Shown here: piece after piece, positions 26,929 to 37,030 of the stretch | Layout: each line of letters starts with the position of its first letter | Position numbering within the stretch: the first letter of the stretch is position 1 | NCBI GenBank assembly: GCA_029194675.1 | Contig: JARFXP010000008.1 | Coordinates: 1-64,000 of the forward strand | DNA: 64,000 nt | Direction: 5' to 3' | Source of the DNA: Nitrospira sp. | Lineage (GTDB): Bacteria; Nitrospirota; Nitrospiria; Nitrospirales; Nitrospiraceae | Translations under genes and position numbers: made by a program | The notes under the pieces: generated by a model | What the model was told of the DNA's origin: nothing | Databases searched by the model: none | Seen by the model: the letters and a program-made list of their open reading frames with translations, nothing else

Positions 26929-27681
26929 ATGCGGTATTACGGGCTGAGGAATAGCATCAATGTCTTGATCTTCAAGTGTCGCAGTTCTCAAAAAGAGAAG
27001 TTTGAATGCCCTATTTGTGGCTATCATGGCCCCTTCTTGGATAAGGTTACTCACAATAGTATCAGGAAACACGCGAAATGCCCGAACTGCAGTGCCTTAG
27101 AGCGGCACCGTCTTCAGTTTCTAGTCTTACAGCAAGTCTTAAGAGATAAGAAGACAGACCATTTGAGGATGCTTCACGTTGCCCCCGAAGCATTCTTTCG
27201 GGAGTTTTTCTCGCAGCGCTTTGGTCGATATGAAACTGCCGACTTGAAGATGAAAGGCGCTGATCACATCGTGGACCTTCAATGCCTTCCATTCAACGAT
27301 CATGCGTACGATTTTGTTTTTGCATCGCACGTGTTGGAACATATCCCCGATGATCACAAAGCAATATCGGAAATCCGTAGAATCCTGAAGCCGAGCGGCA
27401 TGGCCATTTTGCCCGTTCCTATCTACTCGGGAAAAACCGTTGAATTTTCCGAGCCAGATCCGAATGAATTTGGTCACGTGCGGGCACCAGGCTTGGACTA
27501 TTTCGATAGATATGAACGCCATTTTTCGAAGGTTGAGAGGTTTGATTCCGACTGTCAGCCTGAGAAATATCAGGTATTTGTCTATCAAGAAGATAGCCGA
27601 CCATCGAAAGCTGAATCTCGCTCTTTGCCTGCGCCGTCATGTCGAAAGCTACACGACGTGGTTCCGGTATGCTATGTCTGA
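26929..27681 (+). CDS. SAM-dependent methyltransferase with N-terminal zinc ribbon
   Basis: 250 residues. Residues about 20-60 hold a zinc ribbon (CPICGYHGPF ... KCPNCSALERHR). The SAM domain lacks the classical first glycine loop but has the later motifs: HIVDLQCLPFNDHAYDFVFA and HVLEHIPDDHKAISEIRRIL near 139-158. This pattern occurs in small methyltransferases in glycan loci. Probable target is a sugar or lipid-linked oligosaccharide (inference). Lies between two glycosyltransferase genes. Confidence 0.8.
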   Translation: MRYYGLRNSINVLIFKCRSSQKEKFECPICGYHGPFLDKVTHNSIRKHAKCPNCSALERHRLQFLVLQQVLRDKKTDHLRMLHVAPEAFFREFFSQRFGRYETADLKMKGADHIVDLQCLPFNDHAYDFVFASHVLEHIPDDHKAISEIRRILKPSGMAILPVPIYSGKTVEFSEPDPNEFGHVRAPGLDYFDRYERHFSKVERFDSDCQPEKYQVFVYQEDSRPSKAESRSLPAPSCRKLHDVVPVCYV

Positions 27682-27796
27682 CGACCGGCTTGCGGCCCGA
27701 TATTCGTGGGATTATTCCCAAGATGGATCATCAAACCGAACGTCTCGACCAGATACCGGGATAGCGGAGCGAGTAAACGATGCGTAGGGAACAACG

Positions 27797-29050
27797 ATGA
27801 CCGATGTCGTTCCAATGCATGTCAGGGATGGTCCTAGCCATAATGCGCCACCTCGCCCATTGTTTCCTGAGATCGGAGTGGTCGCATTTGTTCCGGAGAA
27901 GTGGGGCGGCCCCTGGCTGTCGCGGCATCAGGTGCTTACCCGCCTCTCCAGATATTTTTATGTCCTGTGGGCAGAGCCTGCCGGAAGCTGGAGAGAACTC
28001 GTGCTCGGCGGTGGGACGCCGGCGAATCGCGCTCATTCTTTGGAGATGTTCCCGGAGGGTTTTGCCCTATATCAGTCGGAGGGTTGGTTGCCTCAGTTTG
28101 GCCGGCCCGCTTGGCTAGCCTCCTGGACTGCTGCGGAACGAGGTCGCCGAGCGGCAGCACTGCTTCGCCAACGCGGGTGCAAGACCATCGTCTTTTATCT
28201 CTGGCGACCGCACTTCGACTCTGTCTTGGACGGTAGCTCATATGACCTCAGCTGCTACCATATTGTAGATGAATACTCGTTCTCCCCTTCCGAGCAGCCG
28301 CTCACAAACCAAGAGATACAATTGATTAAGCGAGTGGACCAAGTATTCATCCACTCGCCGGCCTTACTGGAGCGCAAAGGTCATTTCAATCCTCACACGC
28401 GCCTTGTCCCTAATGGCGTAAACTATCGAGCATTTGCGACTCCACAATCGGAGCCGGCTGATTTGGCAAAGATTCCGCGTCCGCGGCTTGGCTATGTTGG
28501 GATCATCAAGACGCAGTTGGACTTTCGGCTCTTACTCGAGCTGGTGACTCGCCACGTGAAGTGGTCCTTTGTGTTCGTGGGGCCCAGAGGTAAGTTGGGA
28601 GCGGACGCAACGCTCGTGGATCAATTATCCGCGTTGCAGAACATGCACTTTCTCGGACACAAGCCGATAGAAGTCGCGTGCGCTTATCCACAGCATATGG
28701 ATGTCTGCCTGCTCCCATACAAAGCCAATGATTACACGAAATATATCTATCCGCTTAAACTCCATGAATATCTGGCCGGAGGGAAGCCGATCGTGGGAAC
28801 GCCAATCCGATCCCTTTTGGATTTTGCACATGTCATTAAGCTGGCAAGTACGTCGGAGGAATGGTCAAGAGCACTGACTGAGTCACTTGCGTCAGAGGCC
28901 ATGTCGAGCGATCAAATCCAGAAGCGTCGTAGCATCGCGCGACAGGTGGATTGGGGGACCTTGGTTCATACTATTGCCGGATCGCTGTGTGCCCGACTTG
29001 GTCCCATCTACAGGGAGCAGTTTGCCGCTATTGAACTTGAGGCTCTCTAG
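27797..29050 (+). CDS. GT-B glycosyltransferase
   Basis: 417 residues. The N-terminal domain starts with GVVAFVPEKWGGPWLSRHQV, a glycosyltransferase opening with acceptor-site residues. The C-terminal domain carries IKRVDQVFIHSPALLERK, PNGVNY near 198-203 and the donor-binding segment YPLKLHEYLAGGKPIVGTP near 320-338. It fits family 4-like GT-B enzymes. Start ATG 27797, with weak ribosome site. A 115-base gap precedes it. Donor and linkage unknown. Confidence 0.82.
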   Translation: MTDVVPMHVRDGPSHNAPPRPLFPEIGVVAFVPEKWGGPWLSRHQVLTRLSRYFYVLWAEPAGSWRELVLGGGTPANRAHSLEMFPEGFALYQSEGWLPQFGRPAWLASWTAAERGRRAAALLRQRGCKTIVFYLWRPHFDSVLDGSSYDLSCYHIVDEYSFSPSEQPLTNQEIQLIKRVDQVFIHSPALLERKGHFNPHTRLVPNGVNYRAFATPQSEPADLAKIPRPRLGYVGIIKTQLDFRLLLELVTRHVKWSFVFVGPRGKLGADATLVDQLSALQNMHFLGHKPIEVACAYPQHMDVCLLPYKANDYTKYIYPLKLHEYLAGGKPIVGTPIRSLLDFAHVIKLASTSEEWSRALTESLASEAMSSDQIQKRRSIARQVDWGTLVHTIAGSLCARLGPIYREQFAAIELEAL

Positions 29051-29305
29051 AAAATTGTGCCCGATCGATTCAGTGAAATACACTGGATCTGCGTAATCGA
29101 GAGGATGTATGGCGGGCACATACACCAGAGCCCACAACTTGTTATCAAATACTGGCATGGGATCGCGTCTGTCAGAATTGTTTTGATTTCTCACACGTAG
29201 GTTCGTGGAGGAATTAGTAGGACGACATACTCCGGAGAGCTCCCTAGCGCATCGAGACCAACTATAATTGCGAGCAGAAAGGTGCGAGAGGGAGGTAGGG
29301 AAGAA

Positions 29306-30670
29306 ATGGCAATGAGTGGGGTAGAGATAGGCGACCAAGCTGCTTGGTCTGATAAGCTTACCATCAGTAATATGGCGACGAAGAGACGCCCCAAACTGCT
29401 GTTTCTCGCGTATCCATTCCCACCGGCCAAAGCACCCGGCTGTGTCAGGACCTGGAATATCGCTATGTACCTGACCCGACTCGGGTGGGACGTGACAGTA
29501 GTAACACCTGATCCCTCTATATTGCGGAATGTTGAAAGCGGCGAGCCGGCCTTGTCTGAGTTAGATGGTAAGTGCATCAAGCGAATCCTGACTAACCACC
29601 GATGGCGTTGTCTCGCACCGAACAATCTGAAGTGCTGGAATCAGAGCTTTGGCTGGTTTTTGGGAGGAGTCTGTCGAATAGTTGCAAGAAACCTGAGGAT
29701 TGACGCGCATATTGGTTGGGTCAAAGCGGTGGAGCAAGCCTGTTCTGCTTTGACAGGGAACGACGTGGACGTCATCCTCGCGACCGGTTCCCCGTTCGAA
29801 GCGTTTAGCTTAGCCAAGCGTCTTTCTCGGCGGCTTGGCCGTCCCTATGTCCTGGATTATCGGGATCCCTGGACCGGAAATCCTCATGCCGGTCGTCTCC
29901 CTCCACTGGCTGCTATCCAAAGGGAGGCCGGTGTACTTGAGGACTGTGCAGCGATCACGATAGTGTCACCTTCTTGGGGGGTTGCTTTGGATCGACGTTT
30001 TGGTGTTGGGGCAAAACTTCATGTTGTGCCGAATGGCTACGATTTCGGCGAGGTGACGGCCGTCAAGCCGTACGATTTCGGACATTGTGCATTTGTTTAT
30101 ACAGGAATCTTCTACCCGCCCAAGCGCATTATCTCGCCATTTTTTGAAGCGCTCAAACTCCTCAAGGAGGCGTTAAACGGACAAGCAGAAGGATGGTACT
30201 TCCACTACTATGGTCCGGACGACAGGCATGTTCGTGAACAGGCAGGTAGTTGGGGTTTGACTGATCATATTGTGCTTCACGGAAGAGTACCGAGACGGGA
30301 GGCCTTATCGGCTGTCAAGGGAGCGAGTCTTTCAGTTGTGATCACCTCAGTGGCCGAAGAAGAATCCTTAGAAGACAAGGGAATCGTTACCGGCAAGATA
30401 TTTGAAGCTATCGGGCTTGTAACACCCGTTCTGTTGATTGCCCCTATCGGCAGTGATGCGAGAACGATAACAGCCTCCACTGGGTTAGTGAAAAGTTTTA
30501 CAGGCACCGAGATTCAGGGTATGGTATCGTTTCTCAAGGACGTGGTTTGTGGATGGACTCCTCAGCCAAAAAATATTGAGATCTGTTCGTGGGCGACCAT
30601 CTCCAAAAATCTCGATGTCCTCCTGCGAGGAGTAATAGCACGCGATAGGGGTCACGCAGACGTGAGATAA
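29306..30670 (+). CDS. GT4-like glycosyltransferase
   Basis: About 454 residues from ATG 29306, picked because GGAGGTAGGGA precedes it; an in-frame ATG at 29282 lies upstream of that site and ATG 29372 is another option. N-terminal LLFLAYPFPPAKAPGCVRTW is the usual glycine/proline-rich acceptor loop; LDYRDPWTGNP near 190, VPNGYD near 245, and the C-terminal DKGIVTGKIFEAIGLVTPVL near 365 mark the GT-B donor domain. The last bases are followed by a 300-base stretch with no gene before transposon material. Confidence 0.85.
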   Translation: MAMSGVEIGDQAAWSDKLTISNMATKRRPKLLFLAYPFPPAKAPGCVRTWNIAMYLTRLGWDVTVVTPDPSILRNVESGEPALSELDGKCIKRILTNHRWRCLAPNNLKCWNQSFGWFLGGVCRIVARNLRIDAHIGWVKAVEQACSALTGNDVDVILATGSPFEAFSLAKRLSRRLGRPYVLDYRDPWTGNPHAGRLPPLAAIQREAGVLEDCAAITIVSPSWGVALDRRFGVGAKLHVVPNGYDFGEVTAVKPYDFGHCAFVYTGIFYPPKRIISPFFEALKLLKEALNGQAEGWYFHYYGPDDRHVREQAGSWGLTDHIVLHGRVPRREALSAVKGASLSVVITSVAEEESLEDKGIVTGKIFEAIGLVTPVLLIAPIGSDARTITASTGLVKSFTGTEIQGMVSFLKDVVCGWTPQPKNIEICSWATISKNLDVLLRGVIARDRGHADVR

Positions 30671-30971
30671 TGGAGACGGGGGTCGGAATGATTCGAACGT
30701 GTCGACGGAGGCCTATTAGGTCGTGCAAATGGTTTGTAGTCGCACTTGCTGAATGCACGAATCTCCTCAGGCTAAGCGAGTGTAGGCTAGGCCTTCCTTA
30801 TCACCACGCATAACTAAAGGCAGATGATAGATTTGCTTATGAGAGCCGTCATGCTGATTACGACCAAGCTCTTATGTTGGTTGCTGCGTGGGTATTGATA
30901 AGCAAGGTTTGAATTATTCTCTTCACGCGATGTGCTAAGGGTAGCGCAGCACTGAACTGGAGGCGCACCCC
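30671..30971. other. Gene-free spacer before IS remnants
   Basis: About 300 bases with no supportable gene, promoter or hairpin. It leads directly into a ribosome site (GGAG) and GTG of an IS5 transposase fragment, so part of it may be the left end of that element. Confidence 0.35.
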
Positions 30972-31140
30972 GTGCAGCAACAGACATTTGTGGAAGTGTC
31001 GTTTGGACAGTATCGCAAGTCCACCCGCCGGGAGCGGATTCTCGACGAGATGAACCGCGTCGTACCGTGGGTGGACCTGACCGCCGCCATTGCCTGGTCT
31101 ATCCCAAGTCCGAGGGAGCGGGCCGACCGCCTAAGGGGCA
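30972..31140 (+). pseudogene. IS5-family transposase 5' fragment
   Basis: From GTG 30972 the frame gives QTFVEVSFGQYRKSTRRERI and LDEMNRVVPWVDL, the conserved N-terminus of one IS5 subgroup. After about 40 codons the match moves to another frame (YPKSEGAGRPPKG at about 31101-31140), so a frameshift has occurred. It stops abruptly at about 31140, where sequence attributable to the IS110 element begins. The rest of the transposase is not found in the window. Confidence 0.75.
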
Positions 31141-31242
31141 ACCAGCAGTTTGCAGGTCCAAAAACGCTTGATTCACCCCTTTTGCCATTGGTTTGTAGGT
31201 CGAACGGGCATCGATGCCTTGTATCTTAGAGGAGGCTTCATC

Positions 31243-32361
31243 ATGATGCGAGGCAAGACAAAACCGGGCGTGCCAGACCGATCATGCCGTGGTCTTCAGA
31301 GACCGAGGGGCAGCGCGGGTCGACACGCCCCCTCATCCCCAGAGCCCGAACCGTTGCGTGGGCCCACGAAGCCCGCATCGCAAGGCCGGGCCACGAAGGC
31401 GGGATGGATGACACCGCCACAGGTCTTTGTCGGGATCGAGGTGTCAACGTCGCAGATGGATGTGGCCCTTCGCCCAGAGGGCCGGTTCGTGGTTGCCAAT
31501 GATGAGACGGGATGTGCGCGGCTTGTCGAGCGGTTGCGTGCAGTATCCCCCACGCTGGTGGTGCTGGAAGCCACTGGGGGGTACGAAATCCCGGTCACGG
31601 GGGCGTTGGCGGCGGCCCAGATCACGGTGGTGGTCAACCCGCGACCAGGGCGTGACGTCGCCAAAGCGACGGGGACGCTGGCGAAAACTGACGCCCTGGA
31701 TGCCCAGCCGTTGGCGCACTTCGCGGAGGTGATCCGACCAGCGCGACGACCGTTACCCGACGAGCTCACACAGGCCTTGGCCGCTCTGGTCACGCGCCGT
31801 CGTCAACGGGTGGACATGCTGACAGCAGAGAAGAATCGGCTCCGCCAGGCGTCGACGCTGATTTGCCCCAGGCTGAAGGCCCATCTCACCTGGCTCGAAC
31901 GGGCGGTGCAGGAGGCGGACACCGACCTGGCCGAGGCCATTCGGCAGAGTCCCCGCTGGCGGGAGAACGATGCGCGGCTACGGAGCGCGCCGGGCGTGGG
32001 CCCGGTCCTCACCACCACGTTGCTCGCGACCGTCCCGGAGCGGGGCACCTTGACGCACAAGCAGATTTCAGCCTTGGTGGGGGGGGCGCCCTGCAGTCGC
32101 GATCGCGGGCTGCTGCGCGGAAAACGCCCCCTCGGGGGCGGTCGGGCGCAGGCTCGCGCGGTCCTCTCTATGGGGGCGATCGTGGCCACGCGGTTCAATC
32201 CCGTCAGTCGGGCGTTCGATCAGCGCTTGGGTGCGGCCGGGAAAGCCAACAAAGTCGCGCTGACGGCGTGCATGCGCAAATTGCTGGTCATCTTGACCGC
32301 GATGCTCAAACAGCGGCCACCCTGGCGGCACGGGATGGAACCGGCCTGGGCGGGGGCATAG
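31243..32361 (+). mobile_element. IS110-family transposase, apparently intact
   Basis: 372 residues from ATG 31243, placed by GAGGAGG 10 bases upstream. N-terminal RuvC-like DEDD domain: FVGIEVSTSQMDVAL, VVLEATGGYEIPV, KTDALDAQ; C-terminal transposase_20 domain with LRSAPGVGPVLTTTLLA near 275. The first acidic residue is Glu (GIEV) where most relatives have Asp (GIDV). Residues before about 60 are Arg/Pro-rich and atypical, so the true start may be ATG 31408. IS110 elements use a bridge RNA made from non-coding ends; the flanks (31141-31242 and 32362-32420) are the only candidates. Codon use is markedly more GC-rich than the flanking glycan genes, as expected for an incoming element. Confidence 0.85.
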
Positions 32362-32539
32362 CAGGGCACGGACTCGACGGAGATCGTCGTTCGTAGACCA
32401 ATTGTGGGCGAAACTTTTTCACGGGTGAATCACAAAACACCCCGGTTGGCTCTTGACAGCCAAGACAGTTGCTGATGCCTCCGATAAGCGACAAACAGGG
32501 CTGCAAATCATTCGGTAGAGGGAAACCAAAGGGGCCTTC

Positions 32540-33889
32540 TTGATCAATCAACCGGTCAGATTGGACACCAGAATATTGCCTAGCAGGGTCCGCGCCGCTG
32601 TATACAGCCTTCCTCATTCCCCGACAACCTGGGTAGAGCGATTCTTGCTTTTGGTGGCAATGATAATTTTGCCGCTGCAAGATCATATTCCGACTGTGGC
32701 TGGGATGAGCGTCGTATTTTTGATATTTGCAGCACTTGCTGTATATGTTGCTCTGATGCGTCCTCGCATATTGGGGGAGGTTTGGTCTCATCCCGTTTTC
32801 CTTGCAGCTTACGTCTTTGTTGGCGTCAGCGGTCTTCTGGAATTTTCAAGTCCACTCTCCAGGTATGACGAGATCGTACGCTTTACTCAAATGATCGTTG
32901 GAGCAATTTGCGTTGCGGTACTATGTAGAGATCGGTCAGCGTTGTCTACCGGCTTGTATGGATATATCGCAGCTGCCTTGTGGGTATCTGTGGTTCTCTT
33001 CTTGACCTCGTACGGAACTCTGCAAGGAATGGGGAAGGCAGAGAATTTCCACGAGGCTAGCAAGATTCGCAATGAAGCATTTGCTGATAAGGCCGTTCAG
33101 GCCAATATCAATGCATTGGGTTTTGTATGTGTGCAGGGGGCAATTGTCGCATTTGCTTTATCTCTATCGGACAGACTCAAGCATCGACGTATTCCATTGT
33201 TGGGAATAGCTACCTTTTGCCTCGTCGCCTCATTCTTACCGATGTCTAGAGCTGCCGCTCTGATCAGCCTCGTGTCCCTTGGCGCCATGCTCTATGTTTA
33301 CGGAGCCAAACAGGGGAAAGCATTGATCGTTGTTTCTGTGTTAGGCATGGCTATTTATATGGTGGTTCCTGACGCTGTCTGGTCACGGATGGCCTTTTCG
33401 ACTGAGGTGAAGGAGGGTAAAATGGAAGGCCGTGCATGGCTATTAACCACGGCAATAAACCGTCTGCCAGAATACATCGTGGCCGGTGTTGGTTCGGGAA
33501 ATTTCTGGAAGAAGTGGGGATTTGAGAAGGGATTTTATAAAGAATCAACCGGCTCTGTTTATGGTGCACACAATGCACTACTACAAGTAGCCATCTACTG
33601 GGGCATTCTCGGTCTCTCGACGTTTCTGTTGATCATGTGGTCTGTCTATCGGTCGATTCCATTCCAATGTGGTCGTGATGAACTTTCTCTTGCGTTGTTC
33701 GGGATTATTGTTGCACTCGGTCTTTGGTTGTTGGAGTCGCACACGTTTTATGACAAATGGCTTGCCTTTGGTATAGGTATGTTGGTTGGTGCTCGAGAGA
33801 GGATCTGGCCTACTGGTATCGTGTCGGCAGTTGAAACAGAAGAGAGAACATCGTTCCGGACCATCTTTCTGGGCCGTCATCGAATCTAG
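32540..33889 (+). CDS. O-antigen ligase/polymerase-like membrane protein
   Basis: 449 residues with about ten to twelve hydrophobic segments, starting TTG 32540. The central region has a large periplasmic-type loop with EGRAWLLTTAINRLPEYIVA and GVGSGNFW ... VYGAHNALLQVAIYWGILG (about 295-360), the pattern of the O-antigen ligase/Wzy superfamily with its conserved Arg and His (GAHN). It would polymerise or ligate the glycan on the periplasmic side. In an ABC-exporter pathway polymerisation is normally cytoplasmic, so a ligase role is more likely here (inference). The 178 bases upstream include an imperfect hairpin at 32445-32464. Confidence 0.82.
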   Translation: MINQPVRLDTRILPSRVRAAVYSLPHSPTTWVERFLLLVAMIILPLQDHIPTVAGMSVVFLIFAALAVYVALMRPRILGEVWSHPVFLAAYVFVGVSGLLEFSSPLSRYDEIVRFTQMIVGAICVAVLCRDRSALSTGLYGYIAAALWVSVVLFLTSYGTLQGMGKAENFHEASKIRNEAFADKAVQANINALGFVCVQGAIVAFALSLSDRLKHRRIPLLGIATFCLVASFLPMSRAAALISLVSLGAMLYVYGAKQGKALIVVSVLGMAIYMVVPDAVWSRMAFSTEVKEGKMEGRAWLLTTAINRLPEYIVAGVGSGNFWKKWGFEKGFYKESTGSVYGAHNALLQVAIYWGILGLSTFLLIMWSVYRSIPFQCGRDELSLALFGIIVALGLWLLESHTFYDKWLAFGIGMLVGARERIWPTGIVSAVETEERTSFRTIFLGRHRI

Positions 33890-33963
33890 AAGAGCTGGGA
33901 TTCGAGACGAGAATAACTATGAGAAGCGTCTCCAACGGTTAATGTGTGAACGGAAGCGGTGCG

Positions 33964-35157
33964 ATGATCAACCGGTCTTTAATAGACCTCAATAACCTCA
34001 AGTTGAGGATTCCAAGACACCATCGGTTGCTGTATGTCGTAGGGCAACTTGGGCTTGGTGGATTAGAGCGGCAACTTTATTATCTTCTTGCAAATCTGGA
34101 TCATGCCCGATATCAACCTGCTGTTGTTGTCTGGAACCACAATCCCAACGACAAATACTATCGAGATATTGAAGAGCTCAGTATCCCAATCTACGGATTG
34201 TCTGCCGATGGAAATCCTCTGTTGAAATTGAAAACCCTACGAGCCTTCGCACGACAAGTGTCGCCGGAGGTCATTCACTCATATGGGTTTCATACGAACT
34301 TTGCTGCATACTATGCGGCATGGGGAAACGGAACGGTGGCGATCGGCTCTCTACGCGGCGACTTTGTCAGTGCCAAGCGAGAGGGTGGAGCATTCAGAGG
34401 GGCACTCAATGCGAGATGGCCAGTCTGTCATATCTCAAATAGTATGGCATCGGCTGATGCTGTGAAGCGTGCGGTTGGCCTGTTCACGCCCAGACACGTT
34501 TTCGTCGTCCGTAACGCCCTTGACCTCAAACAATTCAGGTGGGCTGGTGATATCTCAAAGAGGAGGGATTATGTGGCAGCAGTCGGGTCGTTGTTACCGG
34601 TCAAGCGTTGGGACAGGCTGCTAAGAGTGGCTCAAAGTCTAAAGACTGTCGCGAACAGCGGTATACGCTTCGAGATAGCTGGCGATGGTCCGCTTCGTCT
34701 CAGTCTTGAAAATCTCGCAGCGGACCTGGGTATTTCTGACCTCGTTGTGTTTCGCGGTGCAGTGTATGACATACCGACATTCTTGCGTGAGGCGAAATTT
34801 CTGGTTCATACTTCTGAAAGTGAAGGATGTCCCAACGTCGTGATGGAAGCGATGGCCTGCGGAATCCCCGTTGTGGCTATGGAAGCGGGCGAGATTCCTT
34901 ACCTCATAGAAGATGGCAAAATGGGGTATGTTGTTCCTCAAGACGATGAAGTGTCGTTCGTAGAACGCATGTCTCAACTTCTTGATGATAACGAGCTATG
35001 CCTCCGTATGGGGTTGGCTGCCTATGAAAAAGCGAAACGAGAGTTCACTCTGGATCGCCTTGTTTCAGACACCCTGACGGTCTACAGATCAGCGGGTTGG
35101 GGAGAGAAAAGCATTGATAATCTTACCATGGCATCTGCGTCGGATCGAGGTCATTGA
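33964..35157 (+). CDS. GT4 glycosyltransferase
   Basis: About 397 residues from ATG 33964 (GTG 33946 is in frame and possible). Motifs: YVVGQLGLGGLERQL near 22-36 (acceptor loop), VRNALDLKQF near 180, GDGPLRLSLENLAADLGI near 240, and SESEGCPNVVMEAMACGIPVV near 283-303, the E-x7-E donor-binding helix of family 4. Highly typical GT4 protein, cytoplasmic. Lies 74 bases after the ligase-like gene. Confidence 0.9.
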   Translation: MINRSLIDLNNLKLRIPRHHRLLYVVGQLGLGGLERQLYYLLANLDHARYQPAVVVWNHNPNDKYYRDIEELSIPIYGLSADGNPLLKLKTLRAFARQVSPEVIHSYGFHTNFAAYYAAWGNGTVAIGSLRGDFVSAKREGGAFRGALNARWPVCHISNSMASADAVKRAVGLFTPRHVFVVRNALDLKQFRWAGDISKRRDYVAAVGSLLPVKRWDRLLRVAQSLKTVANSGIRFEIAGDGPLRLSLENLAADLGISDLVVFRGAVYDIPTFLREAKFLVHTSESEGCPNVVMEAMACGIPVVAMEAGEIPYLIEDGKMGYVVPQDDEVSFVERMSQLLDDNELCLRMGLAAYEKAKREFTLDRLVSDTLTVYRSAGWGEKSIDNLTMASASDRGH

Positions 35158-35328
35158 GCAATCACCGAAAGAATCTGATCAAATCAGGTATTTCTTGAGG
35201 GTAGCAGAAGCGGCGTTCTAGTATTATGTGGAACGACATGAGAGTTCTCAGTTCTCCCTGGATTAAACGGCTCGTTGTGTAAGATTCGTACAGCAGACCT
35301 GCCGCCGCATCGCCCGAATTCTTCGAAA

Positions 35329-36414
35329 ATGGGTTTACGCATGGCAAATAGTGTGTCTCCACTTCGAATTCTCGCTGTAACCAACATGCTGCCTACCCCC
35401 AGTACGCCGAATGCCGGACGCTTTGTTGAACAACAGCTAAAAGCGTTAAGGCGAACCAGTCTGGACCTCGACGTGCTTCTCATAAATCGCATGCAGAAGG
35501 GAATGCGTGTTTATGCGAGCCTTCCGACAATGTTACGAAAGGCTATCAATCAAAATGATCCACACCTCATACATGTCATGTATGGCGGAATCATGTCGTG
35601 GATCACTAGCGTTGTTATTCAAGACAGGCCGGTCGTGGCCACTTTTCATGGCTCCGATCTGCTTGGACAACCCTTCGAGCGTCCTCTCAGGAGAATGTTG
35701 TCTGCAAGCGGTGTTTTGGCTTCAAGACAGGCAGCCAGAAAGTGTGATGGTGTCGTTTTAGTTGCTGAACACTTGGCAGAGAGACTGCCTAAGGATATCC
35801 CAAGTTCACGAGTGCGAGTTATTCCGTGTGGAATCGACTTGGATATGTTCAAACCACTGGATCGAAAACACTGTCGCGAGAGATTAGGATGGAACCAAGA
35901 CGATTTTCATGTCCTTTTTCAAGCTACCGGAGATCCGGTCAAACGACCGGAACTGGCCGCTGCAGCAATAGATCGCCTGAGAGAGCTGGGAACTAAGGTT
36001 GAACTTCATTATCTTCGCGGCATCGAATATGAGCAAGTGCCGGTCTGGCTCAATGCGAGCGATGCCCTCTTAGTGACGTCACGTCATGAAGGGTCACCGA
36101 CCATTGTGAAAGAGGCCTTAGCCTGTAATCTGCCCATCGTCTCGGTTCCGGTCGGAGATATTCCGAGAATGATACAGAGAGTGGAAGGGTGCTACTTATC
36201 GGTTCCTGATGCAATGGAGTTGGCGTTGAGGCTTCAGAGAATACGGATGCGTCCGGGCCCGATTGAAGGACGTGTGATGATTTGTAATATCACAGCTGAT
36301 CACTGTGCATATAGACTTATACAATTCTACGAGCAAGTTCTGGCGAGGAGGAGAGGAGAAGATGAATCTGGCCAGTTGTCATTCCCAGCTGGCGGTTGCG
36401 GGCAGATTTGCTGA
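35329..36414 (+). CDS. GT4 glycosyltransferase
   Basis: About 361 residues from ATG 35329 (ATG 35341 equally plausible). N-terminal LAVTNMLPTPSTPNAGRFVE is the acceptor loop; FHGSDLLG near 105, VIPCGIDLDMFKP near 165, and TSRHEGSPTIVKEALACNLP near 257-276 form the donor site with E-x7-E spacing. Different subgroup from the previous GT4. The gene is followed by 560 bases without a recognised intact gene. Confidence 0.88.
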   Translation: MGLRMANSVSPLRILAVTNMLPTPSTPNAGRFVEQQLKALRRTSLDLDVLLINRMQKGMRVYASLPTMLRKAINQNDPHLIHVMYGGIMSWITSVVIQDRPVVATFHGSDLLGQPFERPLRRMLSASGVLASRQAARKCDGVVLVAEHLAERLPKDIPSSRVRVIPCGIDLDMFKPLDRKHCRERLGWNQDDFHVLFQATGDPVKRPELAAAAIDRLRELGTKVELHYLRGIEYEQVPVWLNASDALLVTSRHEGSPTIVKEALACNLPIVSVPVGDIPRMIQRVEGCYLSVPDAMELALRLQRIRMRPGPIEGRVMICNITADHCAYRLIQFYEQVLARRRGEDESGQLSFPAGGCGQIC

Positions 36415-36458
36415 TGAAGTAATAGGGCCTTGAGTTCAGGAAGATCTGTGGCTGGCCG

Positions 36459-36722
36459 GTGAGTTATGAGAATAAGCTGAATCACTTGGGCATCGCACCT
36501 ATCGAACCGCCTCAGCTGACCTATGCTAACGAGCATCGCCCTCGGCAACTCGAGGAACGGTTCTTCTATCAGTTGCTGGATCGCTGCAGAGCGACCCTCG
36601 ACCCGCCGTACAAGTTTTGCTTCACGAGATGGTCTGACTGGCATCAATCTATACGACAGGAGGGCCTATTGCATGTACTGGCGGACCCTGTTAAGACCCT
36701 CATGGTGCTTAACAAAGAATGA
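36459..36722 (+). CDS. Unrecognised short ORF, possibly a gene fragment
   Basis: 87 residues (MSYENKLNHLGIAPIEPPQL ... FCFTRWSDWHQSIRQ). It reads like natural protein rather than a shadow: balanced composition, no conserved gene on the other strand. No family recognised. Reading continues in another frame after about 36720 (VQRMCLDLQRTFYSEWY at about 36770), which suggests a decayed larger gene. The stretch 36723-37030 holds nothing else I can support. Confidence 0.35.
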   Translation: MSYENKLNHLGIAPIEPPQLTYANEHRPRQLEERFFYQLLDRCRATLDPPYKFCFTRWSDWHQSIRQEGLLHVLADPVKTLMVLNKE

Positions 36723-37030
36723 CGGTGAGTGGGGACAACAATACGATAGTTCATGCCATGGAAACGACGCTGTTCAGCGTATGTGTTTGGATCTTCAGCG
36801 GACATTCTACTCCGAATGGTATACTGAACAAGCAGCTGCAGTATTGCTGATGATCAAAAGACCATGCAAGTCGGTGATGATGGTCTACTCTCGTGTGCCT
36901 CCGCCCATGGCCCCCACGTGAGATGCGGTGAATTTTTTGTTCGCTACGGCCGTTTGTTTCATTTACCGGCTGGATGGGATTAAGATTCCGCCCAATTGAC
37001 CAACAACCTAAGAATTATTGGGAAATCGGC

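Noticed and set aside
32445-32464. Hairpin TTGGCT...AGCCAA as a terminator or IS end
   Set aside because: Six-base stem with no T-run and no partner at the other side of the IS110 gene; not strong enough to annotate.
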